Positions 37,332 to 49,004 of a stretch of DNA of 64,000 nucleotides are shown here, piece by piece. The notes below the pieces were generated by a model. The model did no database searches. It saw only the letters and a list, made by a program, of their open reading frames with translations, and was not told the origin of the DNA. The stretch is from contig OU612068.1 in assembly GCA_914767715.1 (NCBI GenBank), positions 806,001 to 870,000 of the forward strand. Direction: 5' to 3'. The stretch is from Membranipora membranacea. Lineage: Eukaryota > Bryozoa > Gymnolaemata > Cheilostomatida > Membraniporidae. The position numbers and the translations under genes are program-made. How positions within the stretch are numbered: the stretch's first letter is position 1; every line of letters starts with the position of its first letter.

Positions 37332-40300
37332 ATGGATGAAATTATGTTAGAAGAAGTGGTGGACGACGGATTGCAGATAACATCAGATGGGGTATCACTG
37401 AAGACGAAAACAAGAAACTATCCACATACTGCAAACAAGATAAATTCTCAGACTGGGCAGCCTGCTAAGATGGATATAGAGAGAATCTACCGTAAAGTTG
37501 GTCAAACTCTGGCTAGTCCTAAGGTAGGACTTCTACATACTGTTACTACCACAGTCTATGGTTACTACAGACCTACAGAACATTTTTTGTGCTGCTCCGC
37601 ATGTTGATGTGTATATTCTGATTTTGTTCATTTTAGTATATTAGTCATTCGGCCTTTCCACTGAACAAACAAGTAGAAGAATAGCTGAGTAGTCAGTAGC
37701 AGTGACTACTGTTACATTTTCTATCTGGTTCTAACTTTTAAAGTTGAGCTGTGAACTCAGTACAAAAATAATTGTATTGAAGATCTGTTCCATTTACTTA
37801 CATTACACATGATACAAATGAGCGAGATTTTTTGGCTGCAGTAGACTTTCCTTTGGTTAGTTAGATTTTTTGTCCCATTTTGGTACCCTGATATGAGGTG
37901 GGGTGTCCAGGGAATCACCTACATTTTTTCGCACCTTATATATTCATCTCACATTATATCTTCACAGTCTCTGTCAGGACTGATCCAGTTGGCGGGTGAG
38001 TTCTCTGAGAAGGCAGCGAGTTTACCTCATATCTACAGGAATAAACCCCTCAGGGTTATCATACTGCTTCTTATTATGTATATAAGTGTCATGGCGTCAC
38101 TCATCACAGTGGCAATCACTCAGTACAACATGCTCACTCCGGTAAGTCTTCTAGCTAGATACTTACTTAGATGTAGGATGTTCGTATTTTATACAATCTA
38201 AATCAAGGCTAATTTCTTATATTTTATTAACTACTGCTATCCAAAACATTATTTCCGAGCACCAATACAAAGATTCGCACTGATGACTTTGTTTGGCGGA
38301 TGTGCCAAACCAAAATTTTAATGTTAATTTTTATAATCCTTGATTTGACTTGGTTTGATCTGTACAATGAACTAGCTCATTGATCTGTGTTATCACTCCT
38401 GTAACAGAAACATCACAAAACAATAAGCCAATAACAAAGCTGGGACGAAGACCAAAACCAAAACCCAAGCACATATCCATTCAGCAGTACACAGTACATA
38501 GAGCCGGTAGCAGTAGCACCAGCACCGTACAAGAATTAAGCAATACCACAATGCCACACAAGCATGTTTGTAGCTCCATCAAATGATAGCTTATACTATT
38601 ATAACTGAACCACGTTGGTATATTTGCAGCGCGCTCTGAGCCTCATATCTGCATTCAGCCTCCCAGTGGGTCTGTTCTTCTTGACATGGACATGCTGCAG
38701 GTGCTCACCTAAATGCAGCGGATCATCTCGATTACACCACAAGCTGAGAGCGATGGAGCCTTATATAGATTTGTGTGAATTATCCCCGCAACAGTTCAAC
38801 TCGTTATTTGATGAGGTAAGAATCTACTGTCAGGCAAATCCAATAACCAACATGGAGGTATACATACTAGATATGTATTCTCAAATGTAGTCAATCATTT
38901 CTTCTGATTTCATCCTCTCCCTTACCCTTCAGTTTAAATATCGGGAGCTCGATGTCTGTATCTCATAATATCGTAACGGTGGCTTTACCCTGAGTCCCAT
39001 ATACAAAATTTTCTGGCAAAGATTGTGATTCTGAATCAGCACTTTTTCATGCCGCCATCAGATTGTTTACTTAAATCATCATATATGTATGTATTTTTTC
39101 TTACCTCAATGATTAACAACATAGCTGGGGGTTCCCCTATAGGAGGGATTAATTGTGAAAAGACGACTTGTCACTTCAGTTGTCTAGAATAAATAGAATG
39201 AGAAAAACCCGAGAACTGATGAGATAAGCAAATTTGCATAAACTCGCTATAAGTTGCGCCATGGTACAGGATATGCTTAAGGTAAGATAAGATAACTACA
39301 AAATGTGAGGCTCAGAGGCCAGGAAAAAGCTAGTAAATTTTACTAGTTATAACACAGTACTGGGTTATTAAATAACTGAGCCTTGTCACATTGCTCAAGA
39401 AAAAATGTGTTCTTTAGGTGCTAAAAAACTCTGTATATTTGAGGCTGAACAAAACTGTGGACTTTTGTTTTGACACTATGACTGGCAGTAATTTCATTCT
39501 AGACGAATTTTTTACAAATAATATCAGAAGAAAACATGATAGATGATAGACAGTCAGAATTAGAACTGTTCGCTAGTAATAGTATATTATATTATATTAT
39601 AAGTCTATGGGCAAGAGAACCTTTTTTGTACATAAGAATATTTTGAGGGATTCTCAATGCTCATCGTTTTCTATCAAATTTCTCATTTGCTATTTTATTG
39701 GTATATTTAACCCGTTGATATAATAAATAGGGTATCAAGAGGATTTCTAATTTTCTCTTCTCAGAAGAACCACGGAGCTTGTGAGTATAAGTTAGTCGGG
39801 AGTGCCGGTGATGGTTTTGGCTTCTTCCCTTCACTTGGAAGCAACAAACATTTGTTGCAGAAAAAATCAGTGATGACTCAAGACATTGACCTGAATATTT
39901 TCCTCAACACAATAAGAGTGAAGCCTGAGAACTTACAATCATGTACTGGAGGTAAAGGGTTTACATGGATATATCTCGATCAGCAACAGGTTCGTATTCT
40001 TCTCTCAGTCTCAACCATAAACTTAAAAATATTTCCATGGTCTATGGTCTCAACACAGAAAAATGAATGTGGATCTGCATCAAAACTTTGGTAAAATGAT
40101 TGCTGATTTTACTATTTGCTCATTTACCATTTATAAATAATTTTTGTTTTTCCTTGTTTTCAGATAGAATCTATTGTGGACCCGGTCATTCTGAAGAGCC
40201 TTTTTCTGGATCCCCAGAGTAATAAGTACGTACTCTCAGCAGCTGGCATATCCAGAGAAGCTTTGATATACTTCAAAGCAAGCGGAAGTGCTCATGAGCC

Positions 40301-43300
40301 GCAAACAGAGATAGTCGAGCATTTTCCAGCTTTCACATTTAAGATGTCAACATTGGGACTATGAGGCAAGTAGTATAGTACATAATTTATCGTTAGAGTT
40401 TGACCAAGAAATTCGGTGACTCAGATATTTCACATCTTATAAGGCATCCCACTATGTTAGACTTTTAATTTGTCACCTATGAACGTAGTCTTACTATAAG
40501 CATCTGTAGATGTATCACCATATTACGACATACCGGCCTACAGACATACAGGGATAGAATGAAAGCTCCGATTCAGTTTCGAAACGTCTAGAAGCAGGAA
40601 GTTCAAACAAAGTATGAATGATAATCTGACAATGGATAATGAGGCAAACACATAATGTAACATAACATAGCATAATGTATAAACGAAATAATAATACTGA
40701 TATTTCAGGTAGATTATGCCTTTGCTCTGCGATACCCTCACTGGCCGACAGAGGCTTCTGAATGGCTCACAAGAAGGCGTGCAGGTCTGGATTTAAATAC
40801 AGTTCAGAATATCGTCTCAAGAGGGTGTTATCTTGTACATAAACCTTGTGGGAGCAGTAAGTATTCTTTGTAAGTCATCAGTTGATGCTTTTGGTCTGCC
40901 CTCATTGGTAACTGAAGATATTTTATTTCATTAGCGTGAATGAAAATGTAGTTACCTATAAACTTCCTCACTAAAGAGAAAGAACACTGCGAGTATCTTG
41001 CCTATCATTACCATATAATGTGTCTGAATGTATGTCTTTACAGGACATAATTTTCTGAATTATTCCAACTCACAGCTTTACACAGAGAATCAACATAATC
41101 TTTTTTTAGGTGCTGATAGCGCAGATCATAATCATGAATACGATTGGAGGTTTACTTTTGCGTCAGCTGAAGCCGATCTGTTTCACTATCGCAGAGACAA
41201 AAAAGCTCTGAAGATGGCATTCGTAATACTCAAGTTTCTCATCAAGTATAAAACGAGAACTCAAGGCATATGTGACTTGTGTTTCCATAATGTGAGCTGA
41301 AGGTAATATAATCCTCAGCGCTGCCATCCCCTCTTTTGTGATATTTTAGTACCAGTGTGGGATGAATGAAAAATTTTCTATGGTGGCAAATTGATTTCAA
41401 TATCAGATGGTAGTAGTAGGTGGTGGCTCAGTGGTTAGAGCGCCGGTCCTTAAGCATGCAAGTGTTGAAAGTTGTGGGTTCCAATCCCACTGCAGTCCAC
41501 TGACTACTGGGAGTTGTTGGATCCCCAGGTGTGCTCCAACCTGACTACAAACTAAGAGCAAATTGGCGCAGACATTGCAGCCTCGCCCTTAAGGCACACT
41601 ATTTCGCCGCCACGATGTGGTGAGTGACAAACTATTGGGATTTTAACCAACATTTTAACCAACGTATTGCTGCCATATAGAATATATCTATTTTGTAACA
41701 TTTCATGGCTTTTAAAAAAGGAGTATTAGGCAAGATGGAGTTAATATTAGGGGCAATTATAGGGATCACCCACTCCAAATGGGGACTTTATAAGGTAGTT
41801 TATGGTGTGACCTATATAACCCACAACTAGAATATCTCCAGATCCTATCCTATGTCACAATGTAATGAAACCAAAGAAACCTGTTATGTAGGAGTGTTAT
41901 TTGATGGCTCTTTGTAGTACTCATGTCTCTGCAAACTGACCAAGAAGCAAAAGGAAATACCTGTACTCAGAACGTATCATCTGAAGACTATATTTCTCTG
42001 GATGGCTGAAGAGGTGACAAGTAGTAGCACCATATCAGTAGATACAGTAATATAAGAGCTAACATAATCCTTACTGGAATAACCAGCACTGACAGATCAT
42101 TGCAGTAAAGGATGATAACTCAGTACGCAGTGGGATCTGTTTTTTTGCCTACATGCACATATCAACTTAACTCTGAATCTGTTAATCTGAAGTAAACGGC
42201 TTCCTAACTACTTCATCAGGTCAGTAATAGAAATCACCTACTGACAAAGTCTTAATACCTTAATACTTGTATTGTAGTGTAAAGGTTTCATGTCTACAAA
42301 GGAGGTCTGGTTAGTCTATGACCAGGAAGATGATAGTTTTGTTGACAGATTTTCTGGAATTTTTCACGGTTTCATCACTTAAATTGAGATTAATTACCTT
42401 ATGAACCCCTAATGATTTGAAAGACCTTGTCTGTCATGAATCTGAAAGTGTGTATACAGTATATGGTTAAAGGGCAACCAGGGTTCCAAACATCTTCTCA
42501 TTGATTAATGGCAGATTGCACCTTCTGCATGGGGAAAAAGACAAAATCTAATTCCGATGATTATTCAGCCAGAATTCTTGTGAAACATTTCATCCATCAG
42601 GTACTCAAACTCAGATAAAAGAGAATACCACATAGCAGTTTCCTGTTCCTGTTATTATTTAGCCTGTGCTCTATCATCATTGCAGCAATGTTTTGGAACC
42701 TCCCCTAAATTGAAGTGTTACCCAGCTTAGAGTCAGCAACTACTTTGAGTTTTGCATCGCGTAATGCACAAGGCTGATGCTGCCTCGCACATTGTTCATT
42801 ACCCATTAATGCATTGCTGCAAAACCTTGGTTGCCCTTTAACCAGATAAAGCTATTTTGACACTTTTTTCCTATGCTGCGTGTGCTAAAGATTACCCAAA
42901 TGGAGATAGCACAATCTACATCTAGGTTTATTAGTTCTACCTAACTGTGTATGAGACAACCAAAGTTATTTTTTGATGATGGGAAAAATAATATCTCCTT
43001 AACTACAGAGACAGAAATATGTTAGCTGGCAGATGTTATAAAGATTCAGACTTCAGAAGAGCCGCTGTGTTATTGGGTAAAATACGAGCCAAGCCAACAC
43101 CTGCTGTTCAAGAAAACTTTGAGAGGCAGTTCATCAATATGAAGGCGATGGCAGGCCTCTTTATAGCTTTCAACAGTAAGTTTCAGTCAGTTTGATTTTT
43201 TATCATGATATAAACTATTTATGACAGCAGTTTCTTGGTGGTAGAATCAGTCAGGATCAGAAGTATTAGAAAATATGCACTTTGGCTACACGGAAAAGCT

Positions 43301-43590
43301 TAGATAATATTAAATGCTGCTGGATGACAAACACTTATCAATTTTTTCTATTTCTAGTTTTGCTCTTATTTGCATACGCCGGTATCCTATACTGGAGATG
43401 GGACGAGGTACTCACGAGAGATTATAGTTTGGATTACAGTCTTGATGTTCGCCCTATCAATGTTGATCTTCAAATATGGCCTAATTTCCAGATACCAAAC
43501 ATACCTACGCAGCCAAATATTGACTGGGAGAGTATCCAAAGGGACATAGAACAGAGCGAATGTCTCCGAGCAGGCAACTGGCCTTGTTGA
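37332..43590 (+). CDS. Membrane-anchored Mab-21-domain (cGAS-fold) protein
   Basis: Exons seen: 37332-37523, 37968-38141, 38630-38815, 39765-39989, 40164-40365, 40709-40856, 41044-41291, 41918-42013, about 43011-43175, 43358-43590. Two hydrophobic segments (around LRVIILLLIMY and SLPVGLFFLTW) precede the Mab-21 nucleotidyltransferase fold. That fold shows VGSAGDGF, the acidic pair in QDIDLNIF, the third acidic D in VDYAFAL followed by RYPHWP, the helical WRFTFASAEADL and a YHLKTIFLW helix. A third hydrophobic segment (about FNILLLFAYAGILYW) precedes a short acidic tail ending NWPC. Relatives include cGAS, metazoan cGAS-like receptors and ITPRIP-like membrane proteins. An exon of about 45 residues expected between 42013 and 43011 is not found; MITEs occupy that intron. 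Exon 40164-40365 hits an in-frame TGA at 40362, so one base appears extra. The copy may be damaged. Topology is inferred. Confidence 0.8.
41415..41612 (+). repeat. tRNA-derived SINE, family A
   Basis: Starts with a tRNA-like head: GGTGGCTCAGTGGTTAGAGC (A-box) and GGGTTCCAATCCC (B-box). A tail follows that contains GGCGCAGACATTGC and ends GCACACTATTTCGCCGCC. The tail is found again inverted at 8787-8888. It lies in an intron of the Mab-21 gene. The arm between the boxes does not fold as an anticodon arm. Confidence 0.7.
42346..42945. mobile_element. Inverted-repeat MITE, family 1, copy 3, interrupted
   Basis: Left part (GACAGATTTTCTGG..., ...TTTCATCACTTAAATTGAG) and right part (CCTATGCTGCGTG..., ...CCCAAATGGAGA) match the family at 3748 and 33677. 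They are diverged and split by a different element at 42465-42843. It lies in the intron where a Mab-21 exon is expected. Confidence 0.6.
42465..42843. mobile_element. Second-family MITE nested inside the first
   Basis: The ends are GGTTAAAGGGCAACCAGGGTT and its complement ACCTTGGTTGCCCTTTAACC, giving ~20-bp terminal inverted repeats around 380 bp of non-coding DNA. It splits the copy of the family-1 MITE, so it inserted later. Confidence 0.65.
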
Positions 43591-44889
43591 ACTTGTTGGC
43601 CAAGTCCTAGTCACCACGAGACCCTATATAATTTTTTGACAAACAATAATATAAATGTAAAATTTGTTTCATTCCTACCAAGTATCCGAAATCGTCCTGC
43701 TAGCAGATCTTTGAACTTTTTCAAAGCGTCCCTCATCTTTGCTTGATAACGATAAAAGAAAAAAACAATGCAAGAATTGTGACCTCACCTATTACCATCA
43801 AGCTTTGAAGGCTTAATGCAAATCAGCTTGTGATGAGTGATCAAACACATGTGATTGAAGTTTTTTCCTCATACTTAAAAGGAAGATAACTCCTCTTTAA
43901 CTAGGAGCAGCAATTTGATTTAAGATTGTATCGTCCCATTGAAGTAGACGATCCAAAATGTCTCAACAAATGTCTCAACTAAAAAGAACAAAACCCACTT
44001 TCTTCTAGAATAATCTCACAATCATTAACAATTTACAATCACGTTTTTCCAGGCAGTGATAGAATAAACAGCATAACAAAAAAAGGAAAAGCGTAGGCAC
44101 AAGGAATCGAAAAAGAAATCCTAAGAAAGATTAAGAAGATTCAATCTAGCAATGGTTAGCAAGATGCGAAGTAGGCTGATAGAAGAAGAAGAAGTTTAAA
44201 TTGAAAAAAATTAGTTACTGAGCGTTTCTAGTCTTGACACCCACCCATCCCGGAAAGCCTACCCAGGCTAGAGAGTCTTGGAAAAATATAAAATAAAAAA
44301 TGCCCACATTTCGTTAACCCTGCACTGATTTAAGACCAGATGCAATATTGGGCCACTTTACAATAGGGAGGGGGGGGGGGTTAGAGACAGTTAGCATGGA
44401 TGGGGGCAGTTATACCATGCTGATTTCTTACAAAATACATTTTTGTATATTTGGACAAGTTCAGCTTAATGATAGCTAGAAGCTTGCACCCGATAAATTG
44501 ATTGCGCTCATGGCACTTCATCTTCTGTGCTTGCTAAAATGAGAGGACAACTTGATCTAAAAGTCTTCTGGGTGTAACAAGGAAAGCATGAGTTCATAAA
44601 ATGAGTCATCTGTGAGTAGCCGGAGCATGTGTATATTTTTATTAGAAATTGTCTGGTTGAAAATGAGACCAGAGTTGGGGTAATAATAGTTGATCAATAT
44701 ACAGTGTTTAATGTGTCAATGTGTTTAATGTGTCAATGTGTTCAGTTCTCGGCTCTGTATACTCTACTTACATGTCTCCTCATTCAAAGTACTTAGTGAC
44801 ATCAACAATGATAAATATTCTCATTGTTTAGCCATAGACAAAACATGGATTTAGCTATGGGGTAAGGAGACATAGCAGTATTACTGCTG
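43591..44889. other. Convergent spacer between Mab-21 and receptor genes
   Basis: No open frame on either strand looks like a membrane domain. In particular, the 7TM exons expected downstream of the receptor ectodomain are not seen on the minus strand. Confidence 0.55.
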
Positions 44890-47800
44890 CTACCACAGTG
44901 ACCAGGTCTTATTAGTTGTATTTTCATCATCTTCTAGACTTGCGGCTCCCAACCCTTTTATAGGTGTGACAGGCTGAGTGGTGTTGGTGGGCGGTCTTGT
45001 GCTCGAAATATCACATTCTGTATCAGAGCGCTGAGATCTGAAAGCCTCTTTGTGATTCATCACATTCTCCTCATGATCATAAAACTTGAGATCCTCCAGG
45101 TCAAAGGTTATATCATCTGGTGTGGAGAGACCAATCTGAGATAAACACAAGAAATACAAGCATATGTGTGAATATCTGACGGTTGTGTTACGCGTTTGTA
45201 TTATATAGAATGTTAACATCAACAAATTGAGACCGAAAAAACACACAAAGATCAGATGGTTGAGCTTTGAAAGAGGTGCTCCATACCAAGTGTTAAGGTT
45301 TTAAGATTCAGATATTTCTTAACATGAACTGACAACCTGAATTCCTCACCTGTTTGAATGTTGGCGAGTCAGCACCCTGATCGAGCTGCATGTTGAGTAT
45401 ATTGTACGCTGCCTGCTGATCATTAGATGGTATTAATCCTTGTGTTCTCAGAACTTCTAGTGATTTACTCTGAAACACTGTATCTGCTGTAGCTTCTTTC
45501 AAACATTCCTACAATGAGTCCAGGAATGGAAAACATAAAAATATGATTAGTTGGCATGGAGATTGTTTGCTGCTTTATATCAGGATGCATATAGACGCAT
45601 ATATATTGCCTGGTTTTTATGTTGATCATTTATTTACTTCAAAGCAGGTATTTTTCTCCAAAGTAAGTATTCGAACTGAGGGCACCGCGTTTCTGAGGCT
45701 ACAACACTAATTTTTTTCTAAACAATTTTGTGCATCAAACCAGATATGTTTTTTGATAACTCTCAATACTCAAATAAATCTTCATCTTAGATTACCTGAA
45801 AATCTGTTATATATCCTGTCTGCAGTAGTTTGATTCCCTAAAATCATGAATAGCAGCCACTGCTTGAGATGATTTCATTGTAAATATTAATGTATCTGGT
45901 ACCAAATAACCGCTCTCTCCAAAAGTCTGCCATATGTCACAAACTTCAGAATAAGCTTCAATGCTTTTCAGATTACAGTGGAAAATGCTCTGCCAGAACC
46001 TACAAGATATAACACGATGCGTTCCTACAAACATTTTACTAATACAAACTCAAAAGCAACATATTCTCTCGGTAGAATCGAATACAAGTTCTGTAGCGCC
46101 AAAAGTTCTTTCAGCAAAATATTTTCTAAATTTAAATTTGAAGTTGCCACTCTTTCACTCTTAACAAAATTATCCATGATTATTCAGCAGTCATTTTTGT
46201 GAAGTCACTTGACTAGACTCACTCATTAGTCCATTGATGTTTAGGGAGATCACTACGAGTCAGTCGGTTCAGCCAGGATTTAAATCTAGTAAGTAGTTCA
46301 CTACACACTCTGAGTATGGCTCCACACGGATAGCACCAAGTACATCATGTAGAAGGCCTGGCTCTAGTCTGACAGGGAATGTATCAGTCCCTATCCAGAT
46401 GTATCTACCTCTTACTGAACCTGATATTAAATACACAAACATTTTATTTCTTAAGAACTGAGCCAGCATTGGGCAAAAGTTTAATAATAAATGAAGGTGA
46501 TCTTCTCTTCATTTTTGCCTCAAAATCTTCTCTTCATGTCTCATTCAAATTGACCAAATCTTTTCTTCAACTTTAAAACACACCAATCTTCAATATTCAG
46601 TAAAATACACGGGAGCCCCGCTCATGGTAACATCGTGAGTAATAGAAAAAGTCAGGTATATGGATTGGTTAAATACCTGGAAAAAATATGACTTATAAAA
46701 CAGTGGGCAGCAAGAAGATCTTTAAACAAACATAGCTTTCTTCTTTTACCATTGCATATGCTGGATGGTTGGAGAAGTGTTTCACGTCTTTCTGGGCCGA
46801 TAACTCAGATAACAGGTTCAGCGTCCCTACTTGCAATCTTAGTGAGGTCATAAAGACAATCAGATGAACCCATATCTACTCATACTATAGAGGTCAACTC
46901 CGAGCTTAACTGATGGTAAGATGGTGGATTCTTTGTTGATTGTATCGACAGTGTAATGTAGGGCTTCTATGTTTAGTATGGCAGACGTTGTAATTTGAGA
47001 CCTGGATAAACTGAAGTTAGATATTTAATATGAGAACTATTATGATTTTGGTGATACTTCAAAGATCAACAAGACACAAAAAAGTTTAGGTTTCTCTCTG
47101 TTTGAAACCAAGTGAGCTGGCAGAAGCTTGGTGATTCTCTCTAAAATATCTTCTTGATAACTAAGCTTGCTGGTTGATAATCAAAATTTGATGCAAATCA
47201 TTCATGAATTATTATATATTATATCAATTTAGCCATCCGACCTGCTTTTGTTTTAATTCATAATGAGCCCTTTATTGTACCTGCAGACTGCCTCCCTAGT
47301 CTCAAATATACCAACGAGTCTAACATCACCCTTCACCACGTCTTTCTGTACCAGATCATCTAGTATATTCACACATGTACAGTTGTCTCCCTTACACTCA
47401 GAGCTGGGGTCGGTGAGCTCAGTCCCATCAGCATTTCGCAGTTTCACTCCAGGAAGTGTGACATTATCCCTGTCTACTGTCCCTATCTGAAAACGAAACT
47501 ATCATCAATTCTCAATGTTTTTAAACATTAAGTGGACTGCTTTTGTTTTTCACCTATTTGGAATATAATATAATCATGATAGAAAAACTTTGAAACATTC
47601 ATGAAAAAGTATCATACTCTCTATCCATCTGAAGAAGAATGTCCCATTAGGCTATAGCAAATAGAAGTGGTGTTGGTGGAGATGTTTGGTAATTACTGTT
47701 GAGACTAATATAAATTGCTTCCAATTAATAGCAAAAAATCAGTATTTTATCACAATAAAAAGATTTACCTGTAGATTGATGACTGAGCCATTTTCAATCA

Positions 47801-48551
47801 TTCTTTGCCGTACGATGAAGTACAAAAACTTTTGTTGGCGTTTTTGTATGAGTTTACAAACGGAAGCTCTATTCCACCAGACTAGTTCAGTGTTTGGAAT
47901 GTAACAGCCTGGTAGTATACATTGACATCTTGGGATGTATGAGAGCTGTATTTCTCACACATAATTTCTGTGCCACATTCATCACTCATAGCTGACATCA
48001 GGTCCCTCATCCTGTAAGATATTATAGTTATAGTTAGTTAGTGCTCATCTAAGTAGTGCTCAGACTCAGGCTGATAGAGGAAGTCTCAGCACACAGACTC
48101 AATATGCCTACCCTCAGTATTATGGTAACATTGAAAGTTCAATCATTTCTTTGGTACATGTATAATTATTTGTGCTAGAGGGAAAAATGAAGTCGCTGGT
48201 GGTAGAAACGATTCCTAAGTTTTATCTACTCCTACACCTTATAGCTCATTAATGAACAAACAAATTCTATAGTGGATATATACAGTGTTTAAAATGTGAT
48301 ATTATAAAAACTATAATTCCTACACTTACATTGTCTCAAATCCGATAAGTTGATCTATCAAAGCTAGAGCAGTTTGCGATCGATCTAGTATAGTCTGTCT
48401 GCACTCCGCTGTTGGTGTGTTATAGTTATTACTTTCAGCCCAGTCTTCTGTTATCCTAAGAAGGGGCTGAGATACATTCAGCAGGTGGTCTGCTAACCCA
48501 GACGGGACTGCTTGGTAGCGGCTGAGTAGAATGAGTTTGGTATTAAAATAG
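44890..48551 (-). pseudogene. Class C GPCR-like ligand-binding ectodomain, decayed, no 7TM
   Basis: Exons (minus strand): 48551-48330, 48011-~47930, 47486-47281, 47001-46880, 46829-46750, 46420-46223, 45999-~45800, 45508-45350, 45135-44890. The order matches the Venus-flytrap (ANF_receptor) domain of metabotropic glutamate/GABA-B-type receptors. Landmarks are KGDVRLVGIFETRE, then IEALHYTVDTIN and PSVKLGVDLYS, GRYIWIGTDTFP, ...LGAIRVEPYS, FWQSIFHC, AAYNILNMQ, and IGLSTPDDITF. Part of the central domain is missing. The frame breaks at about 46268 (LLDLNPG then stop, while KSWLNRL continues in another frame) and again at about 45845. The last exon ends KTWSLW-stop with no cysteine-rich linker or seven-helix domain. 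The 48-kb exons give an unusual N-terminal extension and may belong elsewhere. Alternatives are a soluble receptor or sequencing errors. Confidence 0.7.
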
Positions 48552-48858
48552 CTGCAATAAAACATATTTGACATTAATGTTTGATTAATTAGCAGGGATA
48601 TGGAAAGTAGCATTATTCATGAGTTAAGAATGCCAAGTAAGTGTGCCGTGTACATCTATACATATAGTTTTATACAGCAGTCAGCGTATACTACTGCAGA
48701 CAATAATATACAGCAGTATTCAACTTTGGAAAACAGTATATACAGAGCATACAAAAGCTCGGAAATCAGCAGTTTATCAATCAAGCACAGTATGTGTGCC
48801 ATCATAAATATTGTATGATTGGTGTTGTAACTGATTCAGTGAGTATTATAAGGTGCGA

Positions 48859-48999
48859 TAGGACTGAGTACAATGAGCTGTTTAGCATACTGATCTCCGG
48901 ACTGAGTACAATGAGCTGTTTAGCATACTGATCACCGGACTGAGTTCCAGACTGAGTACAATGAGCTGTTTGCCGTACTGATCTCCGGACTGAGTACAT
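48859..48999. repeat. ~38-bp tandem repeat
   Basis: Three to four copies of a unit containing GGACTGAGTACAATGAGCTG with TACTGATCTCC. Some copies carry an extra short block (GACTGAGTTCCA). It lies just upstream of the receptor-like gene. Confidence 0.75.
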
Positions 49000-49004
49000 C
49001 TTCA

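Noticed and set aside
41415-41500. tRNA gene
   Set aside because: The head resembles a tRNA promoter only; the middle does not fold and the tail is shared with another repeat copy at 8787.
45150-45246. Membrane helix in the receptor gene (FFGLNLLMLTFYI...)
   Set aside because: This hydrophobic stretch is the pyrimidine-rich end of an intron; the exon starts at 45135 after TTATCTCAG.
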